Notes under the pieces: generated by a model
Database searches by the model: none
Told to the model about the DNA's origin: nothing
The model's input: only the letters and a program-made list of their open reading frames with translations
Assembly (NCBI RefSeq): GCF_014066305.1
Contig: NW_023501036.1
Coordinates: 1,933,501-1,997,500 of the forward strand
Origin: Letharia columbiana
Taxonomy: Eukaryota; Ascomycota; Lecanoromycetes; Lecanorales; Parmeliaceae
Direction of reading: 5' to 3'
DNA: 64,000 nt
Part shown: positions 9,845 to 18,622 of the stretch, one piece after another
Layout of the letters: each line of letters begins with the position of its first letter
Position numbering within the stretch: position 1 is the stretch's first letter
Program-made: the position numbers and the translations under genes

Positions 9845-12413
9845 ATGGCACATTATCCTGGTGTCCCCTGGAACCTGCGGCCTGACTATCTCGCTTTGAC
9901 CCAGCGTGTCGATCCAGCGGGAATAGTCACTACATACAGTAAGGCTTGAAGGAGTATCAAGCAGACTGCGTTGCTGACGATTATCAAGATCCTCCTCGTC
10001 CAGGCGTCTCTGCCACCGATGTCACGTCATTCGTCTATGGGTAAGCAGACTCTGCAGTCAAACCCTTTTAGCCATGGTAGTTGACAGTCTGCCGCAGTCA
10101 AGCAACAATCACCCGAGACAGCTGGCCAGAGATCATGTACTACCTGCATCCAACCCCAGAGTGGGCCGCCTTTCGGGGTACCGCACAGCCACAGCAGAAG
10201 GTAGACACCAATGGCCAGCCGATGGTTGAGCGCTTCCCACAACAAGGCCAGCCTCCACGGCCTCTCTTGGACTTTCGAATTTTGCCTGATACCGTGAGTC
10301 TTTACCTTATTACCTGAATTTAACACCAGCCTTGACACCTCTTACAGATATGCAGCCAAGAGGAATTATGGTGGATAGAGTTGTGGCGGCGCATGGATCC
10401 CCGTATGCACTGGGCAGACATCCTCATGCGCATTGAAGTGCCAAACCGGACTGAGGATTCGGATAAAAAGCTACAGAACAGCACCAACAACTTGATAAAT
10501 CGCCAGGAGCATAGAAGATATTTCATGCTCGCCTGGCACACCACCGGCATCAACTCAACAATGAGGGTCAATGAAGTGAGGTCTATGGTCACGCGCAGGG
10601 TTGCTGCGGCTCATCCACCTCTCCCTCCTAACAGTACACGTGGACTCACGCCTGGTTTGATCAACCCGCTGCTAGGGAATGTTCCTGGAAACAGTGTTCC
10701 TCAACCTGCTCTGGGACTCAATCAGGGTAGGCTACGTGTGGGTGGCCGAACACAAGTCACACAGGCAGCAGCAGCAAACCAAGCACTGACAAACGCGGCA
10801 CAAGCAAACCCGCCACAGCTGAACCAGATACAAGGACACCCAGTGCAGAACAATCTTGCGCGTAACAACCATGGACGTGACAAACGGATACATAAGAAAC
10901 GCCGTCGTACTAGTCCCGTGCAAAAAGGTCGACCGCCGAAACGTCAGGCCCAAAACCTCAACAAGGACACTGAGGACGACAATATGGACACGGAATCCGA
11001 CCAAAGCAAGAGCTCAGAGGTACGAATAGACGCTCCAAAGTTCCTGCGGATCTTGCTGACGTGACTAAGGATATCCCGTTATTGGTTGCGAAGGCCCGCG
11101 CTCAGAAAGCCCGGACCCGAAAAGTCGCTAAGCCTACAACTGCTGTGGGGAAAGCGAAAGATGTCAAGAAAAAGCCAGACAAGAAGAAACTTGGTACAGC
11201 AAAGATGGCCGACCAGCAAGACAGCACCCACCGATCCAGACTTATCCGAGCCTGACGATGATGAAGAAGACAACAACGAGGAAGGAGATTCTTCAGGTGG
11301 TCGATTCCTCATCGAAGGCGACACTGGCTTCGAGACTGCGTATCAAGCAAGCATACAGGCACGTCGCGAAGCTCGGGCTTCCGGACGTGCCCCTCGACGT
11401 CCCCCTCGCCCCGGCCGACGCCCCTCTGCGAACCCTCCCAATCGACGCACCCCTCACGTCTCGGTATCCGAACTTCTAGGTGACACCGAAGACTGCAATT
11501 TTGTGGCACCGGCTCTGAGACCTGACACCGTGACAGCCCCTCGAGCGTCAGCACCACCTCCGCGTCCCACAGACGCACCCACTCCAGCACCCCACCGAAA
11601 CATCAGTGCAATCACCGGCCTACCTTTTGCCGGACAGCACCGCCGTCCAGAAGCACTCTCCGGCTACGGTGACGGCCCGATGCGCCGCAGAAATTCGCCC
11701 GTGAGGGGCTCCCGGGTCGCACAATCTACCAGCGTCCGCACCGCAGAGGACACCGATGGGCGCGACGCGGTCACGCGGACCTCCAACGCCGCCAGACTCG
11801 GGCTCCCCGTAGCCTCGGCGGATCGTCCCCCCCAAAGCTTCTACGCCCTCGGCCCCGACGGGTCGCACCACCATCACACCGACGGGTCCGGAACAGCAAC
11901 CTACACCACACGTCCCGGACCGTCGTCACACTCCCGCCTCGGATTCACCCCGAACCAGCGCGCACAAGCAAAGCACAAGCACAAGCACAAGCACAAGCAC
12001 AAGCACAAGCACAAGCACAAGACACAGAGACAAACGAACGCGCCCCGCCCCCAAACTCCGGCGGGAATGCCGCTCAGCCAGTAGGTCCTCCCGCCCCAAC
12101 CGGCAGGGTTCACAACCCCACTGATACTGATACGACCAGACAGGCGACCCGGAGCCCCGCCGGCGGCCCCACCGGTCAGCGCGACCCCACACCCACCCAC
12201 CGAACGGGCCGGCTGACAGACGAAATAGCACGGCATAACGACGCCCTGATCGAAGAGATCCACCGGCGCGAGCGGTGGCCGAGGCACGAGTTGGGCCGCC
12301 ACACCCGTGCCGTTTTTGAGATCATGAGGGGCGGGGAGCCGTCGTACGCGGAGGGCTTTCTGGAGCGGGAGGATGAGAGGGAGAGGAGGGAGAGGGGAAC
12401 CTTCTTCGGATGA
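9845..12413 (+). CDS. Paralogue 1 of an unrecognised family, broken by a 1-base change in a hexamer repeat
   Basis: Exons read by eye: 9845-9938, 9989-10040, 10098-10293, 10348-11019, then from 11070. Exons 1-4 give a conserved N-terminal part (VPWNLRPDYLALT, IMYYLHPTPEW, RPLLDFRILPD, WRRMDPRMHWADILMR, TRGLTPGLINPLLG) that aligns throughout with the gene at 13402, including intron positions and phases. The rest is low complexity: Gln/Asn-rich, a basic Lys-rich stretch, an acidic DDDEEDNNEEGD patch and a long Pro/Arg/Ser region. Between 11070 and 11255 the frame must shift; an intron 11194-11239 would do this but is weak. At 11968-11972 a repeat unit lacks one base, which turns the following reading into Lys-His repeats and a stop at 12084. 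In the other frame, protein-like sequence rich in charged residues runs on to TGA 12411-12413. The basic and acidic tracts suggest a nuclear protein. Function unknown. Confidence 0.6.
11962..12020 (+). repeat. GCACAA hexanucleotide microsatellite, one unit shortened
   Basis: One GCACAA unit (11962-11967), a five-base unit GCAAA (11968-11972), then eight perfect GCACAA units (11973-12020). It lies inside the coding region of paralogue 1. In one frame the array encodes Ala-Gln repeats, in the next Lys-His repeats. Confidence 0.95.
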
Positions 12414-13401
12414 TGAATGAGAGGGGGGGGGTTTACACTTTCTTCTGTTATTGCGTCTGGAGCCTGTTGATTGGAGGTTTTTATTCTGGCTGGTCGCTTT
12501 TGGTCGAAACATTTGACGGGCATCACCAGCAGGCAAAATCGGTAGAGAGGATGCACTGTGGTGGTTGCTCGGACTTTCTTTTCTTTTGCAGAGACTAGAT
12601 ACTATTTCACTCCAGATGGGATGCAAACTTGTTCCTCACAACCTTTCAGGCAGAGCCTACGCTGGCTAAATTTCTCGTTGCATAGGCTTTTTGCCATAGA
12701 TTCTATAACTGTAAACAGCGCAGGAGCTCATTCTGGAAATTCTGGTCTTGGATAATGATCTCCAGGTGTCCAGCCGGAGTGCTGGGTGCCCACAACATCA
12801 TATTTGGTCACGTGCCGGGCTAAGGCTCACTTCTTTTGCTGTCCAAACTTACCTTACATCTTCACCCAATCCGCCAATATTTTCAGGTATATCGCTATAG
12901 ATATATACTACGTTTGAATAATAATAGCATAGAAGTAGGACATCTCGCCTAAACTCTTCACCCGATGCATCAACTTGTTCAGGTATGCCGCCACAGGTAT
13001 ATACCACCTATGAATCAGGATAAGCAGAACCCACCAACCAGGTTCAGATATATCACTATAGGTATTACCACTTCTGAATCAGTAAGCAGAACCCACAAAC
13101 CTATTCAGGTATATCGCCATAGGTGTGTGTCACTTCTGAATCAGGATGAGCATAACACCTTGCCTTACCTCTTCACCCGATCCACCAACCTATGTAGGTA
13201 TATCGCCATAGATGCATGTCACTTCTGAATCAGGATAAGCAAGAACCGTGTGAGACTTCAACACCTCGAAGTCGCAACAACACCTACCCCGAAGTCGAAA
13301 CTAGCTCAGCAAGCTTTTCAAGTTCCGATCTTCTTCCTACTTCTCACTACTCTCTTCAGACATTCACAACAGTCTCCAAAGCAAACCACTTCACCACCAA
13401 A
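12414..13401. other. Intergenic region between the two paralogues
   Basis: About 990 bp. It begins with a run of nine or more G, continues without a gene, and from about 12850 becomes a degenerate repeat array listed separately. The last 150 bp before the ATG at 13402 are CA/CT-rich and probably form the leader of paralogue 2. Confidence 0.4.
12882..13245 (+). repeat. Degenerate direct-repeat array in front of paralogue 2
   Basis: Five copies of an element near TTCAGGTATATCGCCATAGG, each followed by CACTTCTGAATCAGGATAAG-like sequence (partial in the first copy), start at about 12882, 12978, 13043, 13104 and 13193. A second element, CTTCACCCGATCCACCAAC, occurs at about 12860, 12956 and 13170. 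Spacing varies (about 60-96 bp), so copies have gained and lost the spacer element. The array ends about 155 bp before the ATG of paralogue 2. Confidence 0.85.
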
Positions 13402-14515
13402 ATGGCAAACGCAGTCGTTCCTTGGGACCAACGTCCTGAATATCTGGCGTACACTGATTGGACTCCTATCCCTGGGGTCACGTCGTACGGTAAGCACAGA
13501 CGTCTGGCTTTCTGAAAGTATAAGTGCTGACTGGCGGACCTATAGCTGCACCGCGCAACGGCACCGGAACCAACATGACACAATTCCATCCTGGGTAAGA
13601 AGCTCAGATCTGGCTAGAGCCATAGTTATGCTAATGACGGTAAAGACAAGCATTTCTATCGGATTATAACCTGCCTGACGTGAGTCCTCCGTTGTTGCCA
13701 TGTTCCGAACCTGCTGACAAAGTCCTAGATCATGTATCAGCTTCACCCTTGTGCAGAATGGAGGCGTTTCAAAGACTCGCCCCTTCCAGAGCCAAAGTAC
13801 AATCCCGACGGTACTGTGGTATACGAACAGTGGACGAGACCTGGACAGGGACGTCGACCACTGCTCGATTTCAAGTTACTGCCTGACAAGGCAAGCTTCA
13901 TCGTCGCAAATGCAATATTCCACGATGTGCTAACATCTCTAGATCTCCACCGAGGAAGCTTGGTGGTATCATGAATTTGTTCGTCGAATGGACCCTAGGA
14001 TTCGCCAGCGCGACATCATCATGAGGGAAGAAGTCTCAGCAGAGAGATTGAGGATGACCGATCAAGGTTACATCAATCTCCATCTCAATACTCCAGGCTA
14101 CCGCACTTATCGCCCCGCATGGAAGATGATCGCATGGCACGTGACGGCAGGATCAGGCTCCGGCGAAGAATCCAGAACGCTGAACGATAGGAAGCGGAGG
14201 GTGTTGGATAGCCTGACGGACGCCCAGAAAGACGCAAATACAACCCGTGGGAGCACGCCTGGCCTCATTGACCCAGCTCTGGGTGAGGTTTCCGGAAACA
14301 GGGTTGCTCTGCCGGACTTGGTATTGAGGAAGCGAGGTCGAAGACGTGCTAACGTAAACGTAAGCAACACCCCGGCTACACAGCTGGCACAGTCTGCACA
14401 GGTTCCGCAAACTCGCAGCCTCAAGCTCCTCAAGCTCACTCCTCAGGCCCCACAAGCTCCCACAAGCCTCACATCTGTATCAGAACCAGCAATTTCCACA
14501 ATCTTCACGAGCTAG
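13402..14515 (+). CDS. Paralogue 2 of the unrecognised family, conserved N-terminal part
   Basis: Five exons: 13402-13489, 13546-13594, 13646-13679, 13729-13890 and 13943-14515. The protein reads VPWDQRPEYLAYT, a short Gly/Asn segment, IMYQLHPCAEW, RPLLDFKLLPDK, WWYHEFVRRMDPRIRQRDIIMR and TRGSTPGLIDPALG, matching paralogue 1 in order and spacing. Introns 1, 2 and 4 share position and phase with paralogue 1. Intron 3 (13680-13728) is absent there. Intron 4 (13891-13942) starts GCAAGC, a GC donor, where paralogue 1 has GTGAGT. Branch sites GCTGAC, GCTAAT, GCTGAC and GCTAAC are visible. The last exon runs into Arg-rich and Gln/Pro/Ser-rich sequence and stops at 14515. Downstream frames continue with similar composition, so the true end may be further on. 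Function unknown. Confidence 0.7.
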
Positions 14516-16060
14516 CAGCGCCAATATCGCTACAGCGCAGTTCCCTGTGGCCTCGGCGCGTATGGGTTCTTCATCTCAGGACTTTGCCAGTAATGCAGCT
14601 GTACCGGTACTTCAATCTCCCACTTGCAATCTTAAAGGACGACAGCTTACTTGGCGTTCTAGGGACAGAATGATCTTCGAGGATACGCAAATGCACAAGC
14701 CCGCGACGCAGCCGCTATGCCACCACCACCCCTTCCTCATAAACCTCGGAACGGAAGGTTCTCTCATCCTCAAAAGTTTGGTCCACATCCAGATCCACCA
14801 TACTCCACCAACCGGCAACCAGAGTTTGATGATACCCAAGCCAGTTTTATGGAAGTGGAGGACTTTAGGGCGACGGCGACGTACGATCATGTGCCCCGAC
14901 CCGAACATCAGTTCATGAGTGACGAGGAGATCGCCACAATGTCTGCCAAATCTGACGAAGCTATGGCGGAGATCCTCTGGATGTGCGAGCCTTTTCTTGG
15001 CCCGGTTTCCAAACTTCAGGGCCCGCCACCCATTGACGTGAGTGCAGAGCCACCGGTGCTGATTGAAGAGTTGGAAATGAGCTTCATGTTGCCAATTCAG
15101 GCAGGCGGAAGAGTGCGAGGAAACTGGAATGAGGACGCGATGCCACATCCGGCGCAGAGCATGCACGCCCGGGATATGGCACAACGAACAACGCCCAGGC
15201 TTTCAGAGAAGCAAGGCATAAAGCGGAAAGAGTGCGATGGTGGAAACGAAAACCTTCGACACCTACAACTCGATGTTGAGAGGCAAGAGCGCCGCCCCAT
15301 AAAGCGGGTGAAATCGGTGCACAATGCCAACCTCCAGTATATAAATACAGCGTCCTACCATGATGCTGCACATGATGCGCAGCAACAGAACTTTGATCCT
15401 CATCCTCAGCTTGGAGACTATCAGTCCGGATACCTTCAGAGGCAAACCTTCAGCGGCCCTGCTTTGCAAGATGCCCGAGCTCCTCGGTATGGCTCGTTTG
15501 AAGATGTCGATCCATACACTTGCGGCGCTCCATCTGAGGGCCAGTACGGTAGGACGATTGGGCAACAACCTACCCAAGTCGTCAAACCATACCAACCCCA
15601 GTACTACCCTGTAACGTCGTTTAGGCCGAACGTGCCTGATCACCAGCCACGTCACCAACGATCTGTGGCTTCGCCCTACATACCCGTCTTCACGGCAAAA
15701 GATCAGAATCCTGGTCATCAAACCTCAACTCTACAGCCTAGAGGCTCTGTAGGGTTATTAGCTCATGGTGATATCCAAGCTGGCCAGGCATTGGGACATC
15801 CATCTTCCATGTTTTCCCATCCATTTCCAACGCCCAGAATGTCAGCCACGAGTCTGCAACGGTGCGGCCTGGATCAAGAGCCGATCGTGAGCATCATAGG
15901 GCACCCTTGGAACATGTCAGCAACGGTCATCGACTCCATCCTCATGCGAGCTCTAGGAACGGTCATGCCTAGAGCACGGATGTCCAACACATGCGACATT
16001 TCGTGGGCGAAGATCAGCTTCTACCAGCATGTATTCCAGGAGCCCAAGTTGAAGATGTAA
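14516..16060 (+). CDS. Long Gln/Pro/His-rich open frame behind paralogue 2
   Basis: One frame is open from 14663 to 16060. It carries proline runs, SDEEIATMSAKSDEAMAE, a Lys/Arg-rich ERRPIKRVKSV segment that could be a nuclear signal, and many Gln, His, Tyr and Pro residues. A different frame is protein-like from about 14400 to 14700 (Ser/Gln-rich), overlapping the end of paralogue 2, so these may be one gene with unplaced introns or frame breaks. After about 15895 the protein-like reading moves frame again; that frame is cut by a TAG near 15967 and then runs to 16236. No domain is recognised. Confidence 0.4.
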
Positions 16061-16108
16061 ATGTTCCTGATACAATACACAGCTCATTAAAGCATACTTT
16101 GCCTCCGA

Positions 16109-16882
16109 ATGGTGTCCCAGATTTCCCGCTCGATCCATATTTGGACGACATGGTCGTCTACCCAAATAGCGACCCAGAGCAAGGCCTTGATTTCGAGGCA
16201 GCACGAAAAGCTCGAGACTGGCCCTCGAGAGGATGATCGCAAAGTTCTTTTAGAAATAAATGTAACGCCTCTCTTCACGCCTAAGCCATGTCTGTCGTGT
16301 ATGACTGGCAACACAATTGCAGTACGGAAAATAAAGAACTCCAATTTCTTTGCGGAGGTCGGAAGCCGAGTGTCTATACATCCACCCGCCCTTCCAGCTT
16401 CCATGTTGCACAATCGCAGCGAACCCATTCCATTCCATGCCAAAGTCGGCTTGGCTTTCTCTAATCGACAAGGTCTCAAGTCGAGCGAGGCTTCCGAGGG
16501 TCTCACGGATGTCCGACGTGTGGCACTGTCAACGGCAACGGAAAGGATCCATGGGATGGTTACTCCACTCTTAGCTCAGCATAAGAGCGCAACGAAACTC
16601 ATCAGGGGCGCTGCAAAACTTTCACCTTTCCTGGACCAAGACAACAAGCAAGTTAAAGACAGAAAGGCCGATATCGAGAGCATCAAGGAATACCAGAGCA
16701 TCAACAAGCCATTGCTGGATAAGATTCTCGATACCTTGAACAAAGCGCAAGAGACCTTCGCTGAGGAATGCCCAGACCTGGCGGCCTTGGTGTTCGTTCA
16801 CGACGACGACGGAAAGCCTTCCGCAGAGTTCGAAGAGTGGAAGGAAGGATTTTCCGTTCCTGATGCTACGACTGAGGTGTAG
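16109..16882 (+). CDS. C-terminal helical segment, unrecognised, possibly the end of paralogue 2
   Basis: This frame becomes protein-like from about 16200 (EKLETGPREDDRKVLLEIN) and ends at TAG 16880-16882. The last 120 residues look like an amphipathic helical or coiled-coil region (ERIHGMVTPLLAQHKSATKL, then INKPLLDKILDTLNKAQETF) followed by an acidic FVHDDDGKPSAEFEEWKEG tail. It has no convincing start of its own. The DNA of the acidic tail is duplicated 220 bp downstream. Confidence 0.4.
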   Translation: MVSQISRSIHIWTTWSSTQIATQSKALISRQHEKLETGPREDDRKVLLEINVTPLFTPKPCLSCMTGNTIAVRKIKNSNFFAEVGSRVSIHPPALPASMLHNRSEPIPFHAKVGLAFSNRQGLKSSEASEGLTDVRRVALSTATERIHGMVTPLLAQHKSATKLIRGAAKLSPFLDQDNKQVKDRKADIESIKEYQSINKPLLDKILDTLNKAQETFAEECPDLAALVFVHDDDGKPSAEFEEWKEGFSVPDATTEV

Positions 16883-17140
16883 TGTGTGCCTCAGATCCGA
16901 CATGCTTTCCTTTCTCTGCCTCGGATCCGGCCAGGCCTACCGCGATACTTTCACGTCTCTCAAGGAAAGCACATGCCTTCCTTTCTCTGCCTCAGATCTA
17001 GCACCCTTCGTACTCGTTCACGACGACGACGGAAAGCCTTCCGCAGAGTTCGAAGAGTGGAAGAAAGGACCTCAGATCCGGCCAGGCCTTACCGCGATAC
17101 TTTCACGTCTCTCAAGGAAAGCACATGCCTTCCTTTGGAA
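16792..17140 (+). repeat. Interleaved local duplications
   Basis: A block of about 50 bp beginning near CGACGACGACGGAAAGCC occurs at 16801 and again at 17021 (offset 220). A second block, beginning GATCCGGCCAGGCC and running through CTCAAGGAAAGCACATGCC, occurs at 16924 and 17075 (offset 151). The two offsets differ, so at least two events or an internal deletion are needed. The first copy of block one is the 3' coding end of the open frame at 16109-16882; the second is not in a gene. Confidence 0.9.
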
Positions 17141-18301
17141 CCCGCACACCTTTTTCCTGCACCTTCACGTCTAAAACTTCACGAGATTTCTCTTGCACAC
17201 TTCACGTCTGAATCTTCACGAGATAAGGAAAAGCCCGAGGACGACATGGCTTTTCACGAGGGAGGGCAACTGTTACGTTCCCGACATAGCGTGAGAAACC
17301 TTACTAGCGTGACTCCTTACTAGCGTGACTTGGCATGTCGCTTCCTTTCCTTTCTTCGAGAACGTTCATAGCTTTAACAATTATCAATCACAATCAGAAC
17401 CAAGAAACACCTTTCGCTTCTTCGTGAAACTCCTTTCCAGGAGTACATGCATGCTTCTTACACAGTATCCCTAATAATTGGTAGCATTGAGTCAGGAATT
17501 CCAAAGAAAACTAGAGTCGGATTAATGTTTTACCGAGAGCCGGGCCAACACCGACGTGCCGACCTCGAAAGGAATTTCAGGGGTAACAAGCAGTCCACTC
17601 TCTACAGTATATCTGAATGCAATCAAAGAACATTGTCACAATTACAAGTCGTCTGTAGAATCCATGTTAGTACGCGGATTGAGCAAATTTAGGTGTCTTG
17701 GTTGGCATATAGAAGATTGGAAGCCGGCTAGGCTTATGGTTCCTCCCGAAGAGCCTGAGGGTGTGCATGAACCGGCTGGTCATTTACGTGCAGTGGACGG
17801 CCTTAAAAAAGGAGCCTTGAGCGAGGCCGCTAGACGCAGAGATCTAAGTACTCTCGATTTATGTCATTGATGGCATGAGAGCCCTGTATACTGGCTCGAT
17901 GGATCATCTACGATGAGACTTTAAGGCATTGGCAGCATTGTTGAGCAACATTGAGGCGTTCTGGGGGACTTCAATGGGAGGTATCACTAGCAATGGAAAC
18001 ACATGGGAGAGTTACTGGCCAGCAGAAAACAGCAGTTCCATTCTCTTCACGCGAGCACACTACTCTCCTCCAAGCTATCACAAACAGCGGTCTCCAAGCC
18101 AGACGATCCCGTCCATCCACCATTTCCATCTCGATCCCAGTGTGGTAGCTAGCCCGGCTTCGGTATAGTCAGAGAGGACGCGTAGAGAGGGGGGACCTGT
18201 CTCCAGCCATGTCTCCAGCCATGGAAGCCGTCAGCATTCATCCTCAATCCATTACACCCACAGCCGTCTCTGATCAACATAATCACATCAAGATCCTCAG
18301 C
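17141..18301. other. Stretch with one protein-like fragment, no gene assigned
   Basis: About 1.2 kb. One frame ending at 17870 without an ATG reads like protein for about 90 residues (NYKSSVESMLVRGLSKF, IEDWKPARLMVPPEEPEG) and may be an exon or remnant. The rest shows nothing. Confidence 0.3.
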
Positions 18302-18622
18302 CTATGGCCACGTACCGGCCGGACCTGCGCACGGATCCAGCCACGTGTTCCACACATTTGTTGCCCAGATGGCCGTCGGCTCACCGCCGGCAAGCATTTC
18401 GGGGTATATATCGTTCGTGGCCCGTAAGTGCGCGACCAAGCCGCCACAGTCCATGTTTTGAAGGCCGCTCGATGTTCCGATTACTTGTCCGATCGTTTGA
18501 TCGTCGGGAATTGTGCCGTCTTCGAATTTGACGTAGATTTTTAGGGCGCAGGCGAGTTGGCATTCATAGAGGGTGAAGGGGACGCCGCGCCAGGCGATGT
18601 GGAGGGGTGCGTTGGCTGACAT
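18302..18622 (-). CDS. Small hypothetical protein, 106 residues
   Basis: An uninterrupted frame from ATG 18620-18622 to TAG. It starts SANAPLHIAWRGVPFTLYEC and includes DCGGLVAHLRATNDIYPEM and AIWATNVWNTWLDP. It has four cysteines, a balanced composition and no signal peptide. The upstream 150 bp contain short GTGATGT repeats (about 18690-18712). Not recognised; it could be a real small protein or one exon of a larger gene. Confidence 0.45.
   Translation of the reverse strand: MSANAPLHIAWRGVPFTLYECQLACALKIYVKFEDGTIPDDQTIGQVIGTSSGLQNMDCGGLVAHLRATNDIYPEMLAGGEPTAIWATNVWNTWLDPCAGPAGTWP

Noticed and set aside
11901..12626. Minus-strand 241-residue frame with Cys-Leu repeats
   Set aside because: The repeats come from reading the GCACAA array on the wrong strand; the plus strand has the protein-like sequence.
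12850..13245. Repeat array as a CRISPR locus
   Set aside because: Repeats are degenerate with unequal spacing and the genome is eukaryotic.
18302..18622. Possible third copy of the duplicated secreted domain (LHIAWRGVPF compared with ILEFIWFGDP)
   Set aside because: Similarity is limited to a few residues in one strand-like segment and the rest does not align.
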